Origin: Chloroflexota bacterium
GTDB lineage: Bacteria > Chloroflexota > Anaerolineae > Promineifilales > Promineifilaceae
Reading direction: 5' to 3'
Length of the DNA stretch: 18,839 nt
Assembly: GCA_024223125.1 (NCBI GenBank)
Contig: JAAEOP010000803.1
Span: forward strand, 1 to 18,839
In this document: one piece after another, positions 9,260 through 16,878 of the stretch
How the letters are laid out: every line of letters starts with the position of its first letter
How positions within the stretch are numbered: position 1 is the first letter of the stretch
Made by a program: the position numbers and the translations under genes
Notes under the pieces: generated by a model
Told to the model about the DNA's origin: nothing
Seen by the model: the letters and a program-made list of their open reading frames with translations, nothing else
Database searches by the model: none

Positions 9260-9871
9260 TTAAATTGATTTCAAAACTTTGGCGCGTTGTTTGGCAGAAA
9301 TGCGACCATGTCTTTCCAGAATCGCCAGCAGATGTTTCAATGACATCGCTGCATGAACAGTGTATCCATGATCTTGCATCATCTTCACCCCACCCTGCTC
9401 CCGGTCAATCAGTACCACGGCGTCTTTCACTTGTAAACCGGCCGCTTTTAAGGCCACAATAGCCCCCCAAATACTGTCGCCAGAGGTAATGACATCATCA
9501 ATGACAACGGCCGTTTGCCCCACTTCCCAATGCCCTTCAATCTCTTTGCCCGTACCGTAAGACTTGGCAATTTTACGTGGGTATACCAGAGGAATATCCA
9601 TATCCAGACACAATGCCGTGCCAAAAGGCAGCCCGGCCAACGGTGGCGCCGCCAGCACATCAAACTTCAAATTTTCTAGCACTGTGCGGTAAGCGGTCGT
9701 TGCCAACCGCAGTGCATATGGGTAAGAAACCAGCACTCGCAAATCCAGGTAAATACGGGAGGTACGGTCGCTGTGCAGCTTAAATTTCCCCAACTGCACT
9801 GCCCCGACATCATACAAAGTCAAAGCCAACTTTTCATTCAGAGTCAATTCTTTTGCCATAAAATTCGCCAT
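9260..9871 (-). CDS. pyrE: Orotate phosphoribosyltransferase
   Basis: The 203-residue protein matches PyrE, which joins orotate and PRPP to make OMP in pyrimidine synthesis. The PRPP-binding motif [12 protein letters not shown] is at residues 122-133 with both Asp residues. The N-terminal region carries [17 protein letters not shown], the orotate-side segment, and [16 protein letters not shown] (98-113) gives the catalytic-loop lysines. Length is normal for the family. Two starts are possible, 9871 and 9859 (residue M5); neither has a good Shine-Dalgarno sequence, so the exact start is open. A TATAAT box lies just upstream, and the acyl-CoA synthetase/GNAT fusion follows after 17 nt. No other pyr genes are nearby. 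Confidence 0.92.
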   Translation of the reverse strand: MANFMAKELTLNEKLALTLYDVGAVQLGKFKLHSDRTSRIYLDLRVLVSYPYALRLATTAYRTVLENLKFDVLAAPPLAGLPFGTALCLDMDIPLVYPRKIAKSYGTGKEIEGHWEVGQTAVVIDDVITSGDSIWGAIVALKAAGLQVKDAVVLIDREQGGVKMMQDHGYTVHAAMSLKHLLAILERHGRISAKQRAKVLKSI

Positions 9872-9896
9872 TCACCATTTGCAAACTTACCGCTCG

Positions 9897-9902
9897 ATTA
9901 TA
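9897..9902 (-). promoter_or_regulatory. Perfect -10 box upstream of pyrE
   Basis: Read on the minus strand this is TATAAT, ending about 25 nt before the 9871 start codon, which would give a short leader. No good -35 hexamer is visible at 16-18 nt spacing. A 12-bp palindrome (ACAATTAATTGT, 9941-9952) lies about 40 nt further upstream. Confidence 0.4.
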
Positions 9903-10005
9903 GCCACTTCTCAACTGTCATACCCACGAATGAATAATGAACAATTAATTGTGAATGAAATGCGGGACGATACTTCACAATTTATTATTTTTCACAAAAC
10001 AATCT

Positions 10006-10042
10006 ATCGACAATTTTTTGTCGATGTTGGCGCGTAAGCGCC
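10006..10042 (-). terminator. Twin-hairpin terminator after the aminotransferase gene
   Basis: Two stem-loops sit at the 3' end of the minus-strand aminotransferase. The first is GGCGC-TTAC-GCGCC (10042 to 10029), which overlaps the stop codon. The second is ATCGACAA-AAAA-TTGTCGAT (10025 to 10006), followed by AGATTGTTTT. Together they would separate the aminotransferase from pyrE. The second stem recurs with a different loop at 16886-16905. Confidence 0.55.
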
Positions 10043-10899
10043 TACTCAACAGCCATTTTAATCTGCCGGGAAACAAAACTATTATATGCTTTCAGGAGAC
10101 GACGGCAAATGGGACCGGGACGGCCGTCCCCCACTATCGCATCCCCAATTTGCACCACCGGCAGCAGCGCCCGCGACGAGCTGCTCAAGGCTGCTTCTTG
10201 CAACTGGGGAAGTTGGGACACATGCACGGCCGTTAAAGAAACCGGTATCTGCAAATCAGCGGCCAAATCCAAGATGATTTTGCGGGTAATACCGGCCAAC
10301 ACCCCTTTCCCGGCCGTATGCAAAACGCCATCCATCACCCCATAAAAGTTCATACCCATTCCTTCCAATATTTCTTCGGCGGGGCTGATTAATAAATGTT
10401 CGTAGATGTCTGGCGACCGTTGAACCAGTTGTCGCATCTGAGCAAAAGTTGCTGTTTTGGCTAGCGGCGTTTTCCGGTGTAAATCGGCCGCAAGCGCCAC
10501 TTTGACCCCTGTTTTGTAAAATCGGGGGGGGATCGGAGGAAATGGTATCAGGCCAATCAATTCTCGGCTGGTTGTGCCCAAATGAGCGGGCGCGGCCGCC
10601 AATACATCAAAACGCACCCGCGCCTCTGGCAGCGGATACGCCACACACACCTCATGCAACGCCTGCCGCAGCCGTCCTTCATCCAACAGATAATCCCAAC
10701 CCAACAACCTCATCGAGGAAACGGTACGGGCAATATGATTCTCCAGATACAGAAATTTGTCATGATCAAAGGTGCGTAAAGCAGAATAGACGCCCAATTC
10801 CAGACCGCCATACAAACCAGTGAAATCAGTGATATGGGGCGGGACGGGCAGCGGCCGTACTCCATCCTCCTCAACAGCATATAATTGCACATCAGACAT
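10042..10899 (-). CDS. Class-IV PLP aminotransferase (branched-chain aminotransferase / aminodeoxychorismate lyase family)
   Basis: The 285-residue product has the length and motifs of fold-type-IV PLP enzymes. The PLP Lys is probably K148 in TPLAKTATFAQMRQL. The region 171-211 carries the family hallmark: EEILEG (E179 is the likely PLP-nitrogen contact), a MNFYGVMDG segment, and GVLAGITRKIILDLA. The C-terminal ALSSSSRALLPVVQIGD matches the phosphate-binding loop region. The family includes IlvE, D-amino-acid transaminase and PabC, and the sequence alone does not tell which. No Shine-Dalgarno sequence is present before the ATG at 10899, and a promoter lies directly against it, so translation may be leaderless. 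It is followed by two hairpins, then pyrE. Confidence 0.88.
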   Translation of the reverse strand: MSDVQLYAVEEDGVRPLPVPPHITDFTGLYGGLELGVYSALRTFDHDKFLYLENHIARTVSSMRLLGWDYLLDEGRLRQALHEVCVAYPLPEARVRFDVLAAAPAHLGTTSRELIGLIPFPPIPPRFYKTGVKVALAADLHRKTPLAKTATFAQMRQLVQRSPDIYEHLLISPAEEILEGMGMNFYGVMDGVLHTAGKGVLAGITRKIILDLAADLQIPVSLTAVHVSQLPQLQEAALSSSSRALLPVVQIGDAIVGDGRPGPICRRLLKAYNSFVSRQIKMAVE

Positions 10900-10905
10900 G
10901 GTTAC

Positions 10906-10933
10906 ATTTTAATGCGGAAATTCAATACAGCAA
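10906..10933 (-). promoter_or_regulatory. Candidate leaderless promoter of the aminotransferase gene
   Basis: On the minus strand TTGCTG (10933-10928), a 16-nt spacer and TAAAAT (10911-10906) are followed by only six bases, GTAACC, before the ATG at 10899. Transcription from this -10 would start at or next to the A of the start codon. The absence of a Shine-Dalgarno sequence agrees with this. Confidence 0.45.
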
Positions 10934-10996
10934 CGTATCTTGTCTCCGCACCGTTTCACCCTTTCCGAAATCCTGTCCAATTTCTTATTTCCGATA

Positions 10997-11129
10997 AGGA
11001 ATGGGGATTTTATTAAACCCCGAACTTGTCATACCTGCGAAGGCAGGTATCCATCTTTTTAGTCGAGTAGATTCCCGCCTTCGCGGGAATGACAAATTAA
11101 AGTTCATAGGATTATTTAATCCTCATTCC
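10997..11129. mobile_element. MITE-like 133-bp inverted-repeat element, copy 2
   Basis: This is the same element as at 122-254, in the same orientation and of equal length, with 3 differences. It is also flanked by TA (10995-10996 and 11130-11131). It lies in the intergenic region between the divergently transcribed aminotransferase (start 10899) and TIGR03032 gene (start 11354). Near-identity of the two copies argues for recent movement. Confidence 0.85.
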
Positions 11130-11256
11130 TAAGGCTTATTTACTCCGGCTGCAACGAGGGCAAGGCCGACTCCATTGGCGGACGACTTTGCAAAACGCCC
11201 ATACTGGTGAAACCCTGAAATTTGCGACTGAACGAGAGTTCCTTTACTATCTGTGA

Positions 11257-11311
11257 AGTCTCAAGAGTGACGCGCCTGTAGATAAGGCGAGTCACTCTGA
11301 AACCTCCGAAT
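11257..11311. repeat. Hairpin in the leader of the TIGR03032 gene
   Basis: AGAGTGAC (11264-11271) pairs with GTCACTCT (11291-11298). After one mismatch the stem continues with CGCC/GGCG and closes on a loop of about 9 nt. It lies about 55 nt before the ATG at 11354. It could be a 5'-leader structure or a dispersed intergenic repeat. No known riboswitch fold is recognised. Confidence 0.45.
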
Positions 11312-11353
11312 TACAACATCCAAATTCTAAACTCTCAGTGGAGAAAATAAATT

Positions 11354-12472
11354 ATGTCTGAACAACAACCATCTGAAAATGTTGCCGACGATGCTCAGAA
11401 ACAACCCGATCCCTTACGCAGCGTCTTTACCAGTAACCTGGCCGACATCATGCGCCAACTGGGAATTAGTTTGGCTGTCTCCACCTATCAGGCGGGCAAA
11501 GTCATCCTAGTGCGTGAAGACAATGGCAACATCAACACCCACTTCCGCAACTTCCACAAACCAATGGGTATTGCCGCCGATTACGGCCGTTTAACCGTCG
11601 GTGGCGCCAACACCGTCTGGTATTACCGCAATATGCCGGCCGTAGCCAAGAAACTGGAGCCAGCCAACAAACATGATGCCTGTTACCTGCCACGCCGCAT
11701 TCACGTCACAGGCGACGTGGATATTCACGAAATGGCCTACAACGGCGACGGCGAGTTGATCATCGTCAACACAAAATTCGGCACACTCTGTACCTTGGAC
11801 GCCGACCACAGTTTTAGCCCTTTCTGGCGGCCCCATTTCGTCACGGCGCTGGCTCCCCAAGACCGTTGTCATTTGAACGGCTTGTGCATGGTAGATGGAC
11901 AGCCCAAATATGTCACGGCGCTAGGCGAAACAGACACCCCTGGCGGTTGGCGTGAAAACAAAAAAGATGGCGGTATCTTGATGGATGTACCCACTAATGA
12001 GATTTTGTTGCGCGGCCTCTCTATGCCCCATTCTCCTCGACTGTACAACGGTCAATTATGGCTCTTGGAATCTGGCGAAGGGTCGTTGGCTACGGTTGAC
12101 TTAGCACAGAAATCTTGGCAAACTATCACTAAACTGCCAGGGTTTACGCGTGGCCTTGATTTTATTGGGCCATTGGCCTTTATTGGCTTATCGCAAGTAC
12201 GCGAGAGCGCTGTCTTTAGCGGTATTCCCCTGGTGGAGCGGTTGGAAGAACGGACTTGTGGCATTTGGGTGGTCAATATTCAAATTGGGGAGACTGTGGC
12301 CTTCCTCCGTTTTGAGGAAGGGGTGCAGGAGATTTTCGCCGTTAAAATCTTGCCCGCCCGCTACCCAGAGCTGATGGAGTGGGGCGACAAGAAACTAATG
12401 ACTTCGTATGTGATTCCTGATGAAGCTTTACAAGATGTACCGACCCAAATAACGGCCGCTAAAAATCCGTAA
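11354..12472 (+). CDS. TIGR03032 / DUF4915 family protein
   Basis: This 372-residue protein matches the TIGR03032 family throughout. Visible family motifs are FRNFHKPMGIAA (64-75), DVDIHEMAYN (121-130), VNTKFGTLCTL (138-148), WRPHFVTALAPQDRCHLNGL (158-177), GLSMPHSPRLY (221-231), PGFTRGLDF (262-270) and RTCGIWVV (300-307). The regular spacing of such motifs suggests a beta-propeller-like fold. The biochemical role of the family is not established to my knowledge. There is no signal peptide. GGAG lies about 10 nt before the ATG, confirming the start. The first 20 residues are a disordered, charged tail. The gene stands alone, with a hairpin in its leader and a weak AACCT/AGGTT stem at 12495-12509 after its stop. 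Confidence 0.88.
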   Translation: MSEQQPSENVADDAQKQPDPLRSVFTSNLADIMRQLGISLAVSTYQAGKVILVREDNGNINTHFRNFHKPMGIAADYGRLTVGGANTVWYYRNMPAVAKKLEPANKHDACYLPRRIHVTGDVDIHEMAYNGDGELIIVNTKFGTLCTLDADHSFSPFWRPHFVTALAPQDRCHLNGLCMVDGQPKYVTALGETDTPGGWRENKKDGGILMDVPTNEILLRGLSMPHSPRLYNGQLWLLESGEGSLATVDLAQKSWQTITKLPGFTRGLDFIGPLAFIGLSQVRESAVFSGIPLVERLEERTCGIWVVNIQIGETVAFLRFEEGVQEIFAVKILPARYPELMEWGDKKLMTSYVIPDEALQDVPTQITAAKNP

Positions 12473-12494
12473 TCCGAACCCCTTTTGAGACGCC

Positions 12495-12509
12495 AACCTC
12501 CCGAAGGTT
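12495..12509 (+). terminator. Weak candidate terminator after the TIGR03032 gene
   Basis: AACCT-CCCGA-AGGTT forms a 5-bp stem followed by TATTTA, 23 nt after the stop codon. The stem is short, so this is a weak call. Confidence 0.25.
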
Positions 12510-12585
12510 TATTTACACAGAGACGAAAACATGAAAAAAAAACAGCTCAACTCCCGATCCTATTTTAGTTGTCTGGCGAACCCAG

Positions 12586-13595
12586 ATGAAGCAAGCTGCC
12601 CAAACCCCCTGGCTGGCCAGTTTATTGCTCAAACGGGCGCGGCGCTTGCAAGAACGTCTAACCTACTTTTACCGACAGTTGACCAACCTGCCCCGCTGTT
12701 GGCGACGGCGCATTCAGCGTGGGTTGGCCGCCGGATTGGTAGGTGCGGCTCTATTGCTGGCCTGGGGGCCAACACCCAGCGTCCACGCCGCCAACATCAC
12801 CGTCACCCCCAATACGGCCGGCATCAGCAGCATTGATGGCTGTTCTCTTGTCGAAGCCATCATCAACGCCAATAACGACAACCAAAGCGGGTCCACAGAA
12901 TGTACGGCAGGCAGTGGCGCTGACACGATTACGCTGGCGGGTAACACATATGCATACACAGTCGCGTATGGTACAGACAGCGCCCTGCCAGACATCACCA
13001 GCGAGATAATAATTGAAGGCAATAGCGCGACGATAGAGCGCGATAGCGGCGGTGGCTACTTCCGCCTGATACAGGTTATCAGCAGTGGCAACCTGACTTT
13101 CATGGTGGGCCGACCACCCCGGCTGGCACTGTCCTGACCCACGCCCTCGTCTCCGGCAGCCCGGCGGTGGATGCTTCCCCAACCGGCCTCTCCACTGATC
13201 AGCGCGACGTTGCTCGGCCGCAGGATGGGAATGGCGACAGCACGGCAAGTTATGACATTGGCGCTTTTGAGTTAGGTGCATCGGATGCCAAAGTGTGCAA
13301 ATACACAGGAGGAGGAGAGGTCGGCTGGGACTGTGACCGCACAGACTCCAATGCCAGTACGGTGTGGCGAGATGGGATTTTAGGCGGCTTTTCAGATTGG
13401 GCGGTGGGGGAGCGGGTGGGGCCAACGGCCGTCACCCTCCAATCTCTCTCTACCCAAACACCCCCTACCCAAACTGGTTTTGTGGCTGTGGTGTTAGCGG
13501 GGGTAACGGCCGTGACGCTGGCTTTGAAGTTATTTACGGCCGTTGTGGATTCGGCGCGCCAAGCGCAGCCTGCAATGCTTCAACGGAAACACTAA
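12586..13595 (+). pseudogene. Broken CSLREA / choice-of-anchor-Q surface protein
   Basis: The 5' frame (12586-13137) encodes a basic head, a hydrophobic export segment (GLAAGLVGAALLLAW) ending in PSVHAAN, then a mature N-terminus with GCSLVEAIINANND. That last part is the CSLREA-type motif of secreted beta-helix proteins. It runs out of frame at about 13095-13100 and stops at 13137. The 3' frame (to 13595) starts with HGGPTTPAGTVLTHALVSGS, then DQRDVARPQDGNGD and YDIGAFELG, the typical end of choice-of-anchor-Q domains. It continues with FSDWAVG and a C-terminal membrane segment. The central beta-helix repeats are missing, so this is an out-of-frame internal deletion. The true start may be ATG 12531: one A fewer in its nine-A run would join it to the 12586 frame. 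The 3' end overlaps the opposite-strand gene by 62 bp. Confidence 0.75.
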
Positions 13596-15207
13596 GCTGT
13601 TGTGCGGCGGCTTCAAAATCGGGGGGGCCTTGTCCCGGTTCGCCAAGCGCAGCGTGTAAGGCCTCTTCGCTAACGCCTAATTGAGCAGCGGCTTCGGCGA
13701 GCGGCCCACCAGCGCCGGCTGGCGGCTGTCCTTGCTCGCTGTTCGTGGGGGGCGTATTTGCATTGAGTTGTTCAGCGCCAGGTTGTGTTTGAATGACAGT
13801 GTTGTTGATGGTGGTGACAATACCGCCAGAACTGGTTGTTACATCCCCATCGCGCACACAACGAACGTAGTTGTAAATGCGAACGGCATCCCCTTGTGGG
13901 CCGTGCCCGGTGGGATAGTCTGCCGGGTTACCTGTTTTAGGGTCGCTGCGCTGCGCGCCTGCGCCGTGGACATCAATCCAGGCGTTGTTCATGTAGCCCA
14001 TTGCCCGACCAAAGGTGATATAAACCGCGTTTGCGCCAGGGATTGGGGATACGTTGGCATGGGTGGTGCTGCTCCAATAGGCGGCGTAATCAGCTTCGCC
14101 AGCCTCATTCGTAATTTGGGTGGCGTTGAACAAGGGGGCGATGGCGGCAGAGTTGGTGGTGTCGGGAGAACGGCCGTAATCCACAATACTCTGCAACTCT
14201 TTTGCATTAGGCAGCCGCCAGTCGTCATAGCCACCTGTAGAGAGCGTTTCGCAATAGGCGAGGGCGTCTGACCAGATGTTACCGCTGCCGCTGTCATCTT
14301 GCTGCCACATCAAACCAGTCGCGTTGTCGCTAATGGCGCCGTTGCCGTTATCTGTTAAGTCATTCGTATCATAATCCGTGTTGCCCCGTACAAATATGAC
14401 ATAGAATTCCATTTCGGTTCCTCGTGGAGAGGTAAGTCCGTAGCCTTTGATACGGCCGTCTGCAAAATTTACCCCAAACATCGTTTCTGCCCCGTTCATT
14501 GTGACGCTAACATATTTCGTGCTGGTGGCGAATTGGGCGTCAATAATGCGTTCCCCTGCGCTGGTGTCGCCATAACCAAAGTCGAAGTAATTGGTGTCAA
14601 TAAAAGGTGTCAGGCCAGATGTATCGCTGCCGTTGTAGCCGCTTACATCGAAGCCGCTGAAGTCAATGAGCGAATACAGTTCAGTGATGGTTGGCAGTCT
14701 CCAATCGTCGTAGCCGGCCAGCATGGAGGAACTGGCTGCGACAACCGCTTCATCGTAGGTGAGTTTGTCGGAGACGTTGATGGCGCCATTGCCATTTCTG
14801 TCAGGTGATTGCTGCCACATGAGATCGGTGATCAGGTCGGTAATCGTGCCGTCGTTGTTGTTTTGATAGGACGGTGTGAGTCCTTCATAGTTGGCATCTT
14901 GTCCGTAGAAGGATTGGCTCGATGTGGGGCAGCTTATCTGGATGCCGTTGGCGTCATAGCAGCTTGTCTGGCCGGTATCGGGGATGGCTGAGACAAGGCT
15001 ACTGCTAGCGCTTGATTCTGCAGTGACGACGGGGAGATAAACGGCCGTATCATCCCCGCTGCTAACTTCCGTTTCCAATGCGCTGGCGGCCTGAGCAAAC
15101 ACAGGCTGTCTACTGCTTTCCACATTTGATTGTGTGGGTGAACCAGTACATGCCGCTAATAAAAAAATAAAAATAATGCCAATGATAATGAATAAATGTT
15201 TTTGCAT
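13534..15207 (-). CDS. DUF1566 (Lcl C-terminal-like) lipoprotein with two domains
   Basis: The 557-residue product begins with a signal peptide and lipobox LLAAC (C20), so it should be a lipid-anchored exported protein. After a Ser-rich linker containing VYLPVVT (57-63) come two DUF1566 units. The first is about 108-275 (TITDLITDLMWQQ, YDDWRLPTITELYSLID). The second is about 285-453 (NATGLMWQQDD, YDDWRLPNAKELQSIVD, AAYWSST, VRCVRDG). The function of DUF1566 is unknown; it is common in surface proteins. The C-terminus (about 502-550) has two copies of a helical unit, AAAQLGVSEEALHAALG and AAAQQLSVSVEALQAALG. AAAGGAAC gives a good Shine-Dalgarno sequence before the ATG at 15207. The 3' end overlaps the broken choice-of-anchor gene on the other strand. 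Confidence 0.85.
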   Translation of the reverse strand: MQKHLFIIIGIIFIFLLAACTGSPTQSNVESSRQPVFAQAASALETEVSSGDDTAVYLPVVTAESSASSSLVSAIPDTGQTSCYDANGIQISCPTSSQSFYGQDANYEGLTPSYQNNNDGTITDLITDLMWQQSPDRNGNGAINVSDKLTYDEAVVAASSSMLAGYDDWRLPTITELYSLIDFSGFDVSGYNGSDTSGLTPFIDTNYFDFGYGDTSAGERIIDAQFATSTKYVSVTMNGAETMFGVNFADGRIKGYGLTSPRGTEMEFYVIFVRGNTDYDTNDLTDNGNGAISDNATGLMWQQDDSGSGNIWSDALAYCETLSTGGYDDWRLPNAKELQSIVDYGRSPDTTNSAAIAPLFNATQITNEAGEADYAAYWSSTTHANVSPIPGANAVYITFGRAMGYMNNAWIDVHGAGAQRSDPKTGNPADYPTGHGPQGDAVRIYNYVRCVRDGDVTTSSGGIVTTINNTVIQTQPGAEQLNANTPPTNSEQGQPPAGAGGPLAEAAAQLGVSEEALHAALGEPGQGPPDFEAAAQQLSVSVEALQAALGAPNPQRP

Positions 15208-15365
15208 GGTTTGTTCCTTTTTTATAGCTTGTCAACCAGTCAGCTAAAACTCAATCTTGCTGAAGTGTTGAAATGTTTGATTTGTTAATATGGCTTAAAG
15301 AATAGTTGGAAATTGTTTAGAACCTATTTAGCAACGGCGTAGGTCATATTTAGAATGTTCCTTAT

Positions 15366-15424
15366 CTTCCCGAAAGCTGAAAAGGTGCAATCGGCTGAGG
15401 CGTTGGTTGGCAGCTTTCGGGAAG
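15366..15424 (-). terminator. Long-loop inverted repeat after the arylsulfotransferase-like gene
   Basis: CTTCCCGAAAGCTG (15366-15379) is the exact reverse complement of 15411-15424, a 14-bp stem with a 31-nt loop. It lies 8 nt after the minus-strand stop at 15432 and upstream of the DUF1566 gene. No T-tract follows, so it may protect or process the transcript rather than terminate it. Confidence 0.5.
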
Positions 15425-15431
15425 TTGGGTG

Positions 15432-16844
15432 TTAGTTAAATGAAGGCAAGCCTGCGTAATCGGATTCGTAGCGAATGACACGGAAGATGGCTTGATTGCC
15501 GTGGTCGTATTCCCAGACCATTTCTCCTGCGTCCGTCACTTCAAAAAAGTAACCGCTGGGGCCGTCGCAGATGAGCGTGTTGCCGTTTGGCAGGCGCTGT
15601 GCGCTGGAGATGTTGGCGGCGTAGAAGTCGGTGGGTGAAACGGCCGTATACGTCCACTCAGGCGCAGTCAGCCCATACCCACTGTAATTTCCATCGCTGT
15701 CAACCGGCGGTGCGATTTCATCAATTGAGGAATAGTCGCCATCCGACCGACCAACGCCATTGTTGAACAGTAAAATATTGCCTGCGCCTGAATAGCCATC
15801 GGGAATCCATTGCGCGTCATGCTGCACAAATAGTTGTTGGTCACTGGCGCTGCCGCTGTCGTAAGCTTGTGGATTACCCCAGCGATAGAGCAGGTCACCG
15901 CCCATGTTGCTGCTGCCTCCACTGTGACTGGCGGCTTCGGCCATGGTGGCGCTATGATCAATAATCCAAATTTCACTGAAGTTGCGCACGCTGAGCAAAA
16001 TTTGATCAAATTCTGCGTTGTAATCAACTGCATTCATGTGATTCCAGTCGGCGTTTCCCGGTTTGGCTCCCGTTCCCCGGTAGTTGATATCGATCAATTC
16101 AGGATGGTCAGCCACAACCCCATAGTTTGCTTTGCTTGAATCATAATCCTGCACCAAATGATCCCACACATGCCATTCCCAAACGATACTGTTGGTATTT
16201 GGATCAACTTCAATGACGGTGTCTGGCCACAATTCGCCATCGTTTAATAAGTTTGGATTTCTGCCAGCGGCCAAAGATTCAGATCCCGTTTTCAATTCCC
16301 AGGCAAGCATTAATATGTTTCCATTGGGAAGCTGTTCTATATCATGATGGAGACGACCTTGTGTCGTGTCATGTTTATACGACCAGATGACATTGCTGTT
16401 AGCATCAATCTCTTCAACAATGCCGCCAACGCCGCCAGTGTTGAAGTTGGCGGCATTGGTATTGCCTGTACGCAGCAGGTTGCCGTTTTCGAGCAGATAC
16501 ACAGCGTTGCCTGGGCGATAAGCGCTTGACCAGGTGAAAACCGTCTCGCCATCTTCGTCGATTAGATAGGTTGCCGTATCGCCCAATGAGGAGAAGAGAT
16601 TATATCCAGTACCTGTCGTTGTTGTGGCGCTGCTGTTGGTAACGAGTGGTAGATAGATCTCTTCCTCTTCATCTGTGATGCTACTGTTTGAATTATTCCG
16701 TTCATTTTCCAGCGTGTTTGCTATTTGGGTGATTGGTAGATATTTGTTTACCTCGAAGTTTGTACTTGATTGTAGACTGGTACACGCTGTCAAAAATAGA
16801 CCCAAAATCATTCCCCCAAAAAGAGTGAACTGTTTTTGTGACAT
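15432..16844 (-). CDS. Arylsulfotransferase (ASST)-family lipoprotein
   Basis: The 470-residue protein has a signal peptide with lipobox LFLTAC (C21), then a Ser/Thr/Glu linker with IYLPLVT (63-69), then a beta-propeller resembling the ASST family. Repeated blade motifs are TYLIDEDGETVFTW, IVEEIDANSNVIWSY, VIEVDPNTNSIVWEW and FFEVTDAGEMVWEYDH. Family-type histidine segments are LHHDIEQLPNGNIL (165-178), WNHMNAVDYN (267-276) and QHDAQWIPDG (341-350). Known ASST enzymes move sulfate between phenolic compounds in the periplasm, using a histidine. Whether this one is catalytic is not certain, since many blade proteins share the fold. AAAGGAAC precedes the ATG at 16844. A strong terminator separates it from the upstream YceI gene. 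Confidence 0.82.
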   Translation of the reverse strand: MSQKQFTLFGGMILGLFLTACTSLQSSTNFEVNKYLPITQIANTLENERNNSNSSITDEEEEIYLPLVTNSSATTTTGTGYNLFSSLGDTATYLIDEDGETVFTWSSAYRPGNAVYLLENGNLLRTGNTNAANFNTGGVGGIVEEIDANSNVIWSYKHDTTQGRLHHDIEQLPNGNILMLAWELKTGSESLAAGRNPNLLNDGELWPDTVIEVDPNTNSIVWEWHVWDHLVQDYDSSKANYGVVADHPELIDINYRGTGAKPGNADWNHMNAVDYNAEFDQILLSVRNFSEIWIIDHSATMAEAASHSGGSSNMGGDLLYRWGNPQAYDSGSASDQQLFVQHDAQWIPDGYSGAGNILLFNNGVGRSDGDYSSIDEIAPPVDSDGNYSGYGLTAPEWTYTAVSPTDFYAANISSAQRLPNGNTLICDGPSGYFFEVTDAGEMVWEYDHGNQAIFRVIRYESDYAGLPSFN

Positions 16845-16878
16845 TGTTAGTTCCTTTGCAGATTAATAGAGCCTTATG

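Noticed and set aside
10900..11353. Possible riboswitch or RNA gene in the 454-bp intergenic region.
   Set aside because: The structure is explained by the MITE (10997-11129) and one simple hairpin (11264-11298); no known riboswitch core is seen.
12531..12836. Plus-strand 101-codon frame starting at ATG 12531.
   Set aside because: After the first codons it leaves the frame that carries the export signal and CSLREA-type motif. Only its start codon may matter, if a one-base change in the poly-A run is assumed.
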